Shown in pieces: positions 43,180 to 53,696 of a stretch of 64,000 nt of DNA (position 1 is the first letter of the stretch; each line of letters opens with the position of its first letter). Source of the stretch: Silene conica (lineage: Eukaryota; Streptophyta; Magnoliopsida; Caryophyllales; Caryophyllaceae); assembly GCA_029255685.2 (NCBI GenBank), contig CM055311.2:58797048-58861047 (forward strand). Direction: 5' to 3'. The position numbers were made by a program, and so were the translations under genes. The notes under the pieces were generated by a model that was given only the letters and a program-made list of their open reading frames with translations, did no database searches and was not told the origin of the DNA.

Positions 43180-44000
43180 TCATAGAATAACCTGCACCGG
43201 TTTGAGGATCTGGATATGAACCTGCGTAAGGCTGTCACTCTGCCTGTTAGGTGCTGCACGTCTTTTGGCTTTTGAGGTGACTCGAGCTGCATAATTGCGT
43301 TGATTTGCTTTGTGCTGGCTTCTATGCCTCTCTGTGTAACTATGCACCCCGGGAATTTTCCACAGGATACCTCTGAGGAACATTTTGCTACGTTCAACTT
43401 CATTTTGTATTCCCTAAGGGTGCTGAATGTTTCCTCTAGGTGCTGAGTATGATCTGCTACCATCATGGATTTGACCACCATGTCATTTATGTATACTTCC
43501 GTATTTATTATGATTTGTTCCTTGAACATCATGTTGACCAACCTCTGGTAGGTGGATCCAACATTCTTGAGACCAAAGGGCATTATATTTGTAGCAATAG
43601 ATGCCTCACTCTGATTTGAATGTTGTTTTCTCCTAGTCTGTCGGGTCCATTTTGATCTGGTTGTACCTGTTCCATGCATCCAAGAAGGTGAGTATTTCGT
43701 GGCTTGCAGTAGCATTTACCATGGCGTCTATGTGTGGTAGTGGGAAAGGATCTTTAGGGCGGGCTTTGCTTAGGTCTGTGAAGTCTACACAGACCGTCCA
43801 TTTGCCGTTCTTTTTCGAGACCACAACCACATTAGACAACCACTCTGAATTCTTCACTTCCCCGATTTTTCCTGCCTCCAAGAGGTTGTATACCTCCTGG
43901 TTTATGACTTTATTTATTTCTGGCGAACTTCTTTCTCTTTTGCTATACGAGTTTGAATCATGGATCTACGATGAGCTTGTGTATGATTACTTCCGGGTTT
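43180..44000 (-). pseudogene. Tat reverse transcriptase
   Basis: In order: 'VINQEVYNLLEAGKI', 'WLSNVVVVSKKNGKW', 'CVDFTDLSKARPKDPFPLP' (about 43740-43840), 'IMPFGLKNVGSTYQRLVN' (43540-43590), then Y-I-N-D-M-V-V-K-S near 43490, where the active site should be YxDD: one catalytic Asp is Asn. The 'thumb' motif 'FPGCIVTQRGIEA' follows near 43340. A TAG at about 43636 and a frame change split it. Confidence 0.85.
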
Positions 44001-44288
44001 ATGCCAGTCATATCGTTGTGGGACTAGGCAAAGCAGTCCCTGTTGGTTTTTAGCAATTGGAGCAGCTTTGGCGGGTTTCCCCATTGCATTCTGCTCTGAC
44101 CAGCACTGTTCTTTCTAGATGCAGCACATCCAAGTAAACTTTGTCCAGCTTTGCCTACGAGGTTCTATGTACTCTTCCTAGATGTGTTGCCTCTGTAATT
44201 TCTATGCTGGGGATCTGGATATCTTTTCCAAGGCTACCTTGTAGCCATATTTGGCTTCCTCTTGATCTCCAAAGACTTCATGCACCCC

Positions 44289-44700
44289 TCACGGCGTTGG
44301 AAACTTGAAGCATTGGTGGTAGATGGATGCAATTGCCTTCATTTCAGGGATCCAGGGCCTGCCAAGAATTACATTGTAAGTAGAAGATACATTAATAACT
44401 AAATACCTTACCTGCTTGTTTACTCCTCCAACATAGGTTAGAATTGATATTTCCCCTGGTGAATGGGTTGTTTCTCCGCTGAATCCTACCAAGGGCACAA
44501 CTTTCTTTGACATGTCCTTCTCATCAAATCTCATGCTCTTGAGCATTGTCAACATGTGTAAGTTGACTGAGCTTCCTATGTCGGCCAACACCTTCATAAC
44601 CTCACAATTCCCAAGAGAGAGCGTTATGATTAGGGCATTGTGGTGCTCCTCTGTTGTGGACGCTGGATCGGTCTCCTCAAAGGTTATGGATGGCAGGTCC
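44289..44700 (-). pseudogene. Tat aspartic protease
   Basis: The gag-pol processing protease. The active-site region reads A-D-I-G-S-S-V-N-L, a variant of the usual D-x-G-S-S motif of Tat elements, followed by 'YNVILGRPWI' near the C-terminus (44340-44370). Confidence 0.72.
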
Positions 44701-44873
44701 TGGCGGCTGATTCTGCATACAGACTCTGGATTTTCTCCTTTGGTTTTGGTGGTATGTCTCTTCGCCCCTGAATATGTCGGTCTATAGAGCTCTAAGTCAC
44801 TAGTGATTACGTTGACGATCCTAGTGTAGACTGGTGGGGATGCTGGCTGAGTTCACTCTTGGATTTGTTGGCA

Positions 44874-46824
44874 TCAAATGATCCAGGCCAGGTTGCCTTG
44901 GTCATAATAATGGAACATCACCTCCTTTTTTAAGGAGTGGCATTCGTCGATGTTGTGGGTGTTACTGTCATCGAAGTTGCACCTTTTGCATGTGTCATTC
45001 CCATCGCTGGAGTACTTTTGCAATGGCAGCTTCGGCCATCTCACTCTCTTCCCTAACTCCTTCAGTGCTTTGAGCAGACCCGCTAGGCTAGTAGCGAATC
45101 TATACTCACTCACTTTTGGGAGCTGGTCTGGATCAACTTTTTATGCTGTGTCTCTAGATATCTTAGCCATGTTGCGGCTGTATGACTTTGGTCTTTCAAT
45201 TTTCTTTTCCATTGTAGCTTTCCTAGATAATGGGTCTGCATTATAGGCTACCCTCCTAGGTCCAGCATGCTCTTCTAGTCTCATGGCAGCAACGTCTTTG
45301 GTGTAGACTTCCACAAAGCTGGTACTTGGATAATTGGTCAGATCCCGGTATATGACTGAGTCGTGGTGCAGACCCTGACGGAACGCCTCGATAGCTGTTG
45401 GTATGTCATATCTTGGTATAACCACCATTTCGTTACTGAATACGTTCAAGTAAGCCCGTGTGGATTCATCAAACTTCTGCACCATTCGATACATATCGCC
45501 GGTCTACTTCTCTGGCTTCATGCTGTTGCCGAACTGCTGGTTAAAGGCATTGACCAGGTCCGCGAAGGCGGTGATGCTCTTGTTTGGCAGCCCTAAGAAC
45601 TAGTGTAGGGCTGCTCCTGATAATGTAGCTCTGAATCACTTGCGTATACATGCCTCCTTCAGTGCTCTAGTGGTCGTAACCACCATCATCGTTTGCTTGA
45701 ATTGGATGATATGGTCTAGGAGATCCACGGTTCCATCATAGAGCGTCATGGTTGGCGGCACGAACCCCATTGGTACGTTGATGAGGGCTATGTTGTCTAC
45801 GAAGGGTGAATTCGCGTAGCTCTCGTGAAAGGCTTTCTCCAGAGGTCGCGGCACATTGGGTATCTTGTTCATCTTATCCCTCATCTCCTGATACTGCTGA
45901 TCCGTGATGCTACCTACTCCTGGGGTTAGTAGGAGAAGAGAAAAACCCAAAAAAGTTACCTCTCATCCATGCTCTTAGTTGCGGCTGGCTACAAGGTAGA
46001 CTGGTGATCGGGGTTGAACTGATTATAGATCCGGGTTGCCACCCAACCAATGGCTCTGTGGATGCTTCGTTTGCGCATCCCCGTTCATAGAAATGACTCC
46101 GTAGTGCTGGTGATGTGCTGGAAACTAGTCTTGACGTCCATCTCATTGGTTGTTGGAGCAGAGTTCCTATAAAAGGTTGAGGATTAGTTCCTGGCAGAAA
46201 GCAACACACAGGATTACTTGTTTGCGGTGGTGGGCCTGGAGGACTGCTGAGGGGTATAGTTCTGAATGGGGGAACCACGGGCCCTGGTGCCTCGGGGGTG
46301 CTGCTTTGGGCGACTCCCTCCAGGTCTTGTTTAGTGAATATTTCAGAAGGGATTAGCCTAGATAGTCCTCTCTTCCCTAAAATGTTGAGAGTCTGTCCTG
46401 GGTAGAGAATGCGAGGTGCTGGTGCGGAGTGGACTACCGCTGCGATCTGGTTTCGCAGGTCCAGGTTGTCTTTCTTCAAGCTCTCAATGACACTCTACAA
46501 GGTGCCCATCCCCTGCGCCACTATCTGCATCGGATCCGGGTCTCCAGCCCTTGAGGGCCTACTAACTCCCAGTGGTTCCAAGGTTAAGCTCATGTTGGGG
46601 TTGCCTTCCCTGGTCTGCCTCTACGGGCCTGAGGCATGGACTGGCTTTGGCATTTGGGAGGGTTTGGCGGGTTGAGTCATGGCCATGGGAAGGGCATTAA
46701 AGACGACATTATGGCTGGATGTTGGTGGCGCATTGACTGGACCCGCGGTCATGGATGACCTGGCTCGAGAGGAGAATGCAAGCATGCTCTGTTAACTGGA
46801 AGGATTGGGTTTGGTTCTAGACAT
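44874..46824 (-). pseudogene. Tat gag, broken
   Basis: Starts at the ATG at 46824, about 45 bp from the primer binding site. A Pro-rich N-terminus (46100-46480) is followed by the capsid region: 'MTLYDGTVDLLDHIIQFKQ' (45690-45755), 'LVNAFNQQFG' near 45530, 'VYTKDVAAMRLEEHAG' near 45270, and a Cys/His-containing tail (K-R-C-N-F ... H-N-I-D-E-C-H, 44935-45000). A TAA lies within the first 12 codons, and there are several later stops and frameshifts. Confidence 0.75.
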
Positions 46825-46869
46825 ATTTTTTTTATTCTAGGAAGACGACGAGATTGGAATGATCACTTT

Positions 46870-46888
46870 GCCCCATGGTGGGCGCCAA
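46870..46888 (-). other. Primer binding site of the Tat element
   Basis: Minus strand TTGGCGCCCACCATGGGGC, two bases from the 5' LTR end (CCAAAACA). Confidence 0.88.
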
Positions 46889-46890
46889 TT

Positions 46891-47356
46891 TGTTTTGGTA
46901 AAAAATGTACCTAATTACGTATGTGGTGCGTGGGTTAAAATGACAACCATTTTGATCGCGCATTAATAAAAATAAATGAAGACGTAAAACAAAAAATGAC
47001 AAAGAGAGCTTTTGGTGACACGAAAAAACCCAATATGGGAAACAACCGTGGGGGAGACGAAATTCCACCAATTTTGCACTAAAATCGAGAGAAGAGATAA
47101 GAATACAAGTATGGTGCTCAGATAAGTATATGCGTAAGTAAGTTTCAAAAAATTTTGGCCTTTATCCTTCTATCAGCTACTGCTTATATAGGTTTCATGG
47201 CTGGGTCAACTTCTGGCCTGGTCCTGCTCCGGAAATCTCGTGAGTATTTGAGAGAAAGTAGGGCGAGGTATTTCCTCTAGTACTTGGGCTTCTATCTATT
47301 GCGAGATTTTCCTTCTGCTGGGCTTAAGTTACAAGGAGCATGATTTGGGCTAAACA
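46891..47356 (-). repeat. 5' LTR of the Tat element
   Basis: 466 bp, clearly diverged from 31349-31861 and lacking about 47 bp near 47260. TATA box CCTATATAAGCAG (minus) near 47185. Confidence 0.88.
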
Positions 47357-47361
47357 TTATT

Positions 47362-48552
47362 CATTTGGTTACCTTTAACTAAAATACATATAGGTTGTTG
47401 GGGACGAGGAATGATGAATAACTTTATTTTGTACGGTTTGCCTATAGGTTGGTAACATCAAACATGGAGAACGAGATATGGCAACCAAACTATTCTTCGG
47501 AGAAGCGGCTATGGAATAAGGTTTGAAAACTCTGTGTTTTATATCACATTAAAATTTTCTTATGGCAATGTTGTAGCGAGGCTCTTTTTACTAGGAGCAA
47601 CCTGGCGTGATGGGTACATACTCATGACACGAGCTACCCATTTTGCCAAGATGAAAGGGGAAAAACTCTTTTCTTCTTTGGGGTTGTGGGGTGGCAGGTG
47701 GGTTTTGGGAAGGGCTGGAGTTTGAGGTAGTGCCAAATTGTAAGATTGAGCGGGTGAGGGAGTGAGTGTAGAAGGTTTTAGAATATTGGGATGAGAGAGA
47801 GAGAGTACGATGTTCGCTACATGATGTTGGGTATTGTGGGAAGCAAGAAAAACAAGTGTGTAAGGCTGAAAGGGTACAAGTTGCTGACATGATTAGGAGT
47901 ACACAAAACCTGTTTGTTGAGGTGAAGGGTGAGGGCGAGAGTGGTGTATGTGGAGAGATAGAGGAGTAGTATGGGCAAAGGCAGAATGTGAGTCTCGAGC
48001 ACAAGGGTAAGGGGTTGGTAGAAACCAAATCACGGGAGGATGAAGATCAATGTTAATGCGGGAGTGAAGGAGGCTGTCGGGATGTGTATGTGTGTGGTTT
48101 CTAAGGATGATAATGGAGTTGTGTGTTGGGGTGTCACGGAGTAGCGTAAGAGGTTGTCTGAGCCAAGCATAGCGGAAGCAATGGTTATTTTAGGGTCTTC
48201 ACGAAACCTGAGAGAGATGATATTGTGACGTTACTATAGAAGGCGATTGTTTGCTTGTTATTGAAGCTTTCAAGCAACGAAAGATGGGATGAAGTGATTT
48301 ATTTCTTGTTTTTGATGATATTTATCATGTTTGTACGGACTTTTCTAGGATTGATTGGTCGTTTGTTCCTAGAAAATTTAATTGAGTCACTCACGAGCTA
48401 GCTCACGTAGACCCATAGCAAGTCGGTCAATGTAGCTGGTCTAGTGATCTCCCTAAATACATTATTTGTGTTGCTTAGGTTGATTTACGTAATATGATTT
48501 AAGCACCTTTGACTGTTTCCTTAATAAAATACCTCTCAGCAAGAAAAAGATC
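47362..48552 (+). pseudogene. 5'-truncated LINE with RNase H remnant
   Basis: From about 48040 the plus strand reads 'MKINVNAGVKEAVG', 'DDNGVVCWGV', 'SIAEAMVILG', 'EGDCLLVIEAFKQRKMG' and 'THELAHVDP', matching the RNase H-like domain (RVT_3 family) at the C-terminus of plant LINE ORF2. Stops at 48144 and several others break it. The 3' end 'CCTTAATAAAATACC' plus A-rich DNA (48520-48552) resembles a LINE 3' end. 47534-48040 has G-rich frames without recognisable domains and may belong to the same element. Unrelated in sequence to the LINE at 20-27 kb as far as I can see. Confidence 0.6.
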
Positions 48553-48955
48553 AACAATTGATCAATACGAAATAAGTAAACAAGACTTCATATATATAGT
48601 AAATACAAAAAAAAGATAGGAAACTAATCAACCGTAAAAGTCAAATACGAAAATATAATATATAAGAAAATTTATCATTTGTGATACTACAACTATGTTT
48701 GGTAAAACTAACTTAATTGATAGCTGAAATCAGAAATGGTAGCTAAAAACTGAAAAGCTAACTGAAACCTTGAAAAGTTAACTGTTAGAATAGCTGAAAA
48801 CTAGGAGTTGATAAGACAACTGGTTATATACAAAAATGTTTGGCAACCTAACTCAAAGGGTAGCTGATTTTGGTGAAATGACGTAAAATGATACGGTAAC
48901 TATTTAATAGTCAACTTAAAGGGTAAAAAAAGTAAAATAAAAGCAAAATTAGGTA
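48553..48955. other. AT-rich spacer with 'TAGCTGAAA' repeats
   Basis: Several short repeats of TAGCTGAAA / AGCTAACTG (48720-48810) resemble MITE subterminal repeats. No paired termini resolved. Confidence 0.4.
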
Positions 48956-48963
48956 CCTGAAAT

Positions 48964-49391
48964 TAGAGTTGGCAAACAATGACACGAGACGAAATCGACC
49001 CGAAATTAATGCGTTAGGTTAAGGATTAATGACTCATATAAGTAAGTAGGTCAACACGAACACGACACGATATTTAATTGGGTTGAACTCTCTAAACACG
49101 AACCCGACATGAATAACTTGTTTGTTAAATTAATCCTAATTTTTCTTGATCTTCATCACATAAATATACTTAAACTTTCCAGATATGTACATGACACGAA
49201 AACATGACACGGGCCTGACACAAAATCAACGGGTTATGGTTGAAACTTGATGACCCATTTATGTAAGTGAATTGACACGAACACAACACGATATTTAATT
49301 GAGTCGGGTTTTGGTCGTTGGCAATTATGACCCGTTTACATGTGCGACACGAACACAAACCTAACACGAGTCAGTCTATTTGAGAGGTCTA
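48964..49391. mobile_element. hAT-type MITE, 428 bp
   Basis: Starts TAGAGTTGGCAAAC and ends with GAGAGGTCTA, imperfect hAT-like termini. An 8-bp target duplication has one mismatch (CCTGAAAT at 48956-48963, CCTGACAT at 49392-49399). Interior repeats GACACGA / ACACGAAC. No transposase. Confidence 0.72.
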
Positions 49392-49644
49392 CCTGACATC
49401 TCAAATGCTACTTTATGTACCATTTCATTTCTGGTATCTTATTTGATTAAATAAATCTCTTAAAACGTTTATAGAAAATAAGATACATAAAACTTTGGTC
49501 AAATAAACTAATTTAATCAAATTAGATACCTAAAATGCATTGATAAAGAGAGCTTACGTTTACTTGGACTATTTTTCCCTCAAATAATCTAAAATCCTGA
49601 GTTATTCGTTAATAAGTTGGTCATGCATTTCCATTTTCCAAAAC

Positions 49645-49830
49645 ATAAATTCTTATTTGTAATGGATATATTTGTCACAAATTTATGACGGATCAAATAT
49701 TATACACTAGAATAATAAGCAAAGATAAATACTTTGTAATTTCAAAAACTTATTTTATATATCTAAACATGTGAAAAAATATTTGACCTGTCATGAGCTT
49801 ATAGCTCTTAGAAGGAGACTTGTTGTTACC
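49645..49830. mobile_element. Decayed MITE, 'TTTGTGACGG' family
   Basis: 'AAATTCTTATTTGTAATGGA' and 'GTCACAAATTTATGACGGAT' match the left arm of the MITE at 19530 with substitutions. The right arm near 49780-49830 is weakly recognisable. Boundaries approximate. Confidence 0.4.
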
Positions 49831-50193
49831 AATATATTAACCTCCCATTTGTAATGTTGTTATTATTTTTAAATAGTTTGAAAATTTGAATAGATTATTG
49901 AGGCATTATTTGTACGCCCTTAATTATGTTGTTGTCTCCGAGCTGTCTTTAGCGATGGTTTCGTAATACTAGTGTCAAATTGACCAGTATGATCTTCCTA
50001 GACACTTAGACTCATTCCGTTGTCTAACTAATCCAGCTCACGAAACATTAATCTCATGCTATTAGATCATCCATCTACACTCATGTTGTGGAATATATAT
50101 GAATAAGTCCATTCATGACCTGTTATGAAATTATGTGATTGGATTTTGAGGTTCAATAGTTATGTAATTACATTTTTCTCAAAGCCTCAAAGG

Positions 50194-50196
<3 letters not shown>

Positions 50197-50270
<74 letters not shown>
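50197..50270. repeat. (TA)n microsatellite
   Basis: About 74 bp of TA dinucleotides with one TG interruption near the end, directly abutting the composite repeat element at 50271. Confidence 0.95.
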
Positions 50271-50271
<1 letters not shown>

Positions 50272-50791
50272 TGAGATCTGGTGAGAACGAACATTCAGTG
50301 AGAACGGTAGGAACAACCTCCAACCGTAGGATATACAAGATGAAAGGCCTAGATTTCATTTAAAAAACCCAATCCCATCGTCTGACTCCTCTGTCTCCTC
50401 TGTTTTAACTAAGCATGTGTCAAGGTAAAGGTAAAACATACGTTTCTTCGTGAATACTGGAAATAAAACACATTCAATTAGCGTTTGTGTAGGTCTCTTA
50501 CACTATTTTATTAGTTGGACAAAAAAATGAATAAATAAACATAAAAGATAGATTAAAAGTAAAAAAAATGAAAAGTAAAATAACAAGCCCAGTTTCATGT
50601 TTAGATGATATGCGTTCCTAACAGCCTTAATTTTGGGCATTTTGACGTAGGCTGTTGAAAAAATATGCATTTAAATGAAAAAAAAACGTACCTATGTGGT
50701 TATAAAATGTACTTAAAAATTAAAGTAAAATAACTTTTATAATTGTCTAGAATTAGTAAAAAAAAATGTATTTATTCCGTCAAAAAATATA

Positions 50792-51105
50792 CTCCCTCCT
50801 ATTCCATATTTTCTTCCCTATTTCCTAAAACGGATTATTCAGGTTTTCTTCCCCTTTTCCTATTTTGGAAACTTTTATTCTTATTTTATTCATTTCTCTC
50901 TCCTATTACCAAACCCCACCAACTCTTTTTACTCCTATTTTATTACTCTTTTAATGTTTGTGGCCCACAAATTCTTATTTAATTCCTAATTATTCATCCC
51001 TCTCTTCTATCACCAAACCCCACCCAATTTTTTACACTTATTTTATTCCTCACCTTAATCCTCGTGCCCAACCCAAAGGGGAACAAAATATGGAATAGGA
51101 GGGAG
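50792..51105. mobile_element. Stowaway MITE (Tc1/mariner), 314 bp
   Basis: Terminal inverted repeats CTCCCTCCTATTCCATATTT / AAATATGGAATAGGAGGGAG flanked by TA (50790-50791 and 51106-51107). It is inserted in the tandem array of the composite element. Confidence 0.92.
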
Positions 51106-51440
51106 TATATAGGTTTATGTAAAAAAGTAAAAAAAAATGTATATACCCGTCAAAAAATGTATCTAGGTTTACGTAAAAAAGTAAAAAAAATGTTTCTAGT
51201 CCGTCAAAAAATGTATCTAGATTTAAGTAAAAAAAAGTATATACTCCGTAAAAACTTGTATCTAGGTTTAAGTAAAAAAAATGTATCTACTCCGTCAAAA
51301 AATGTATTTAGGTTTATGTAAAAAAGTAAAAAAAAAAAAAATGTATCTAGTCCGTAAAAAATGTATCTAGGTTTATGTAAAAAAGTGTGTCTACAATAAG
51401 TTAAAATGTATATGAGATTTGGTAAAGAAAAAAAAGTGTA
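51106..51440. repeat. Tandem array with 'AAAAAATGTATCTAG' units
   Basis: Alternating units of roughly 25-50 bp built from AAAAAATGTATCTAGTCCGT and TAGGTTTATGTAAAAAAGT. The array starts before the Stowaway insertion (50745-50789), which splits it. Confidence 0.8.
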
Positions 51441-51529
51441 TCTGATATATATTTCAATGTATCTAATTCGTTCTCACCTCACTGAGTGATCGTTCTCACC
51501 CGATCCTAGATCGAGAGAGAGAATGCTAA

Positions 51530-52634
51530 CTGAATCTTCTGCTTAGCTTCTATTGTGTCTCTATAATTTCCTCTTTACCTTATTCGAGAACATAACTCTA
51601 TTTATTTACTTATTTATTTTTTAAATTTAAACGGTATATAATTAAATTAAAAATTAATTCCATAATAAATTTTATTTTCAATAATTATTTTCTTATAAAA
51701 ACTCTTCTTAAAATTACTCCTAAGACACACTTTTAATTCCGCCGCTATTTTTAATACTAGCAAACTAGTATGGATCATGCGCTAACATGCGCGGTATTTA
51801 TAAATCTTTTCTTTGTAATGTATTATTTATATTATTAAAATTATTTTATTAACAATTTTTTATTTTTTAATATGAGGATAAAAAATTAAAATAGAAAATT
51901 AATCAAAAAAATTGAGTAAAGCCATAAAGTGTGTATTTTAATGAAATATTTAACCACAAAACAAATGATTTGAATTTATAACTTTTCTCAAATAATATTA
52001 AAGCGTTGCGTTTTTTGTCATGAAATTAATAACATCATTTCATAATTACTCTGTACGAATTAAGTCGTGGTAAGTTTTTTTATACGAATCTAATAATATC
52101 AATTTATCGGTTTCTCATATACGAATTTTAGATTTATACCAATTTTTTAAATTTTAATTAAAAGATTATAATATATTTAAAAGAGTTACAATATTATATG
52201 ATAATTAAAACATGATAAAGTAATAAAGTTTTGATTCCTAATTTATCCAGATTCATTTTGGAAAACTATTGAGAATGTTGATTCTTTTAGTGATAAGGAG
52301 GATTAATTAATTTGACCCTAATTAATTTGATTGTGTTGCTCTTATGTCCTTACAAGGTAACGGTCGTAAGGGCACACTTTAATTAGAGAAAACATCTTAT
52401 AAATCTTGTCATTCTTTATTTGTTAATATGTGCCTAAGATACACTTAAGAAAAACCATTTTTTAAAAATCCTTATTAGTGTTACCGATTTTTATGAATTA
52501 TTATTACCGTCAAGACCCAAGAGTACTTAAAATGACTTTTTTTTTCCACAAATGATAATATTTTATTTCGTGATATTGTCAATTTAAAATTATTTTAATT
52601 TAATAACACCGCTTAAAAAGGAAAAAAAGGAACA
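51530..52634. other. AT-rich spacer
   Basis: Very AT-rich; no coding signal, RNA gene or paired termini seen. Confidence 0.55.
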
Positions 52635-52645
52635 TACATCGGATA

Positions 52646-52976
52646 TAGTACGTCCAATTTTATATTTTTTTACCATATATGTATTTGTTTTTGAGCTTAT
52701 TACCTCAAACATTATTTGTTTTTCACCAATTGTGTATTGTTTTGAGCAATTGTGTATTTTTTTGAGCATATTAAAGTTTATAAATTAGATTTTAATTCTT
52801 TTCCATCATAACTCAAATTCAACTAAACTTATATTTAATATTTTTGAGTTTTGTTGTGATTTTTTAGAGTTTAATGTTTAAATAAATAAACTCAGAAAAT
52901 TCACAGAAAAACTCATAAATTCTAAAACAAAACTCAAAATTTTTACTATAATACTCAGAAACTATAAAATTGGACG
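52646..52976. mobile_element. Putative MITE flanked by an 11-bp direct repeat
   Basis: TACATCGGATA occurs at 52635-52645 and 52977-52987. Inside, CGTCCAATTTTATA (from 52651) is inverted as TATAAAATTGGACG (ending 52976). The interior is AT-rich with repeated TTTTTGAGC/AATTGTGTATT. The 11-bp duplication would fit a Mutator-like element; the ends are offset by 5 bp, so this is tentative. Confidence 0.55.
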
Positions 52977-53191
52977 TACATCGGATACCATCCACTTCCT
53001 CCTTAAAAAGGCACGTGTGATAATATGTATAATCCCTTATTCTATATTTTTTTAGGCCATCCGAGATCCTAAAATCCAAAACAAATATAGTATGAAATGC
53101 ATCAAGGAAAAACATCACTATATTACAATTCATACACAATCTTTGTACGATCTCCTTTCAAGCCTTACCCTTAATTGTTTTCCCTCCTGTC

Positions 53192-53199
53192 ATATAAAT
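53192..53199 (+). promoter_or_regulatory. TATA box of the small host gene
   Basis: ATATAAAT about 90 bp before the chosen ATG, giving a short purine-rich leader (AAGACAAAGAGAGAAAATAG). Confidence 0.5.
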
Positions 53200-53282
53200 C
53201 TAAAATTCTCTTCTTTGAAACCGAAATTCTTGGAATAAAAAAAATATATAGGAGAACAAAGACAAAGAGAGAAAATAGAGAG

Positions 53283-53696
53283 ATGAGCTCTGCTTGCATT
53301 ACAAATAGTGAAGAAGAGGCAAGAATACCATCAAGGGTTAGAGCCAGTTATGCAAACCTATACAAAAACCCGGAAACGGATGCCGATTTCATGAAGTCAA
53401 TAAGTTTCAGGGGACCCGGTCAGCCGAGGCCGGAAGTGGTGGACAGTATTTCCTGCAGGCAACTCTACCTTAAGAGTTACAAATTCACTAGAAAAGAGAA
53501 TGTAAGTGAAAAGACCAAGAAATTCATTATAAGAGTTGTTCAAAAACTCGTAAATCGAAAGAAGAAAAGCAAGGATGATTCTGGTCAGGGAAAAGAGGAG
53601 AATGCGAACAAGTCTTGTTCTTCTTTATTAATGAAGTTGTTACTTTGTTCTGCTTGTGTAGATATCAAGGTTTTGAATGATTCAATTGTAAGATAA
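53283..53696 (+). CDS. Small basic plant-specific protein, function unknown
   Basis: A single-exon frame of 137 residues from the ATG at 53283 to TAA. An in-frame ATG at 53175 lies upstream of the likely TATA box, so the later start is preferred. The protein has a charged N-terminus, then 'VVDSISCRQLYLKSYKFTRKE' (about residues 52-72; key residues S-C-R-Q, Y, S-Y and R-K-E), a Lys-rich region (79-100) and a Cys-containing C-terminus 'LLCSACVDIKVL' (120-131). From memory this resembles an uncharacterised family of small plant proteins with a S-C-R-Q-(M/L)-Y-L-(R/K)-S-Y-x-F-(S/T)-R-K-E core and a basic middle. No enzyme motif, signal peptide or membrane segment. The intact frame and promoter features amid decayed elements make it the best host gene here. 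Confidence 0.68.
   Translation: MSSACITNSEEEARIPSRVRASYANLYKNPETDADFMKSISFRGPGQPRPEVVDSISCRQLYLKSYKFTRKENVSEKTKKFIIRVVQKLVNRKKKSKDDSGQGKEENANKSCSSLLMKLLLCSACVDIKVLNDSIVR

Larger units (their letters stand above)
31349..47356 (-). mobile_element. Tat-lineage Ty3/gypsy retrotransposon, decayed, with two nested insertions
   Basis: A minus-strand element bounded by LTRs 31349-31861 (3') and 46891-47356 (5') and a perfect 5-bp target duplication TTATT (31344-31348 and 47357-47361). The primer binding site TTGGCGCCCACCATGGGGC lies next to the 5' LTR. Order on the minus strand is gag, protease, RT, RNase H, a second RNase H and integrase, then a long 3' region holding an antisense gene on the plus strand. 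That order and the TTGGCGCCC site are typical of plant Tat elements (Retand/Ogre/Grande group). Without the two nested insertions it is about 10 kb. Stops and frameshifts in every domain mark it as old. Confidence 0.9.
50271..51520. mobile_element. Composite repeat element with inverted GTGAGAACG ends
   Basis: Left end 'TCTGGTGAGAACGAACATTC' then 'AGTGAGAACGG'; right end 'CGTTCTCACCTCACTGAGTG' then 'CGTTCTCACCCGATCCTAG'. Reversed, the right end gives GGATCGGGTGAGAACG and CACTCAGTGAGGTGAGAACG, so the two ends are imperfect inverted repeats. The interior from about 50745 is a degenerate tandem array. The superfamily is undecided (Mutator-like or Helitron-like), since no clean target duplication is visible beside the TA repeat. 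Confidence 0.5.

Noticed and set aside
50168-50359. Minus-strand frame rich in Tyr-Ile repeats
   Set aside because: Translation of the (TA)n microsatellite.
53175-53282. Upstream in-frame ATG extending the small host gene by 36 residues
   Set aside because: It lies before the likely TATA box; the A-rich, basic extension looks like untranslated leader.
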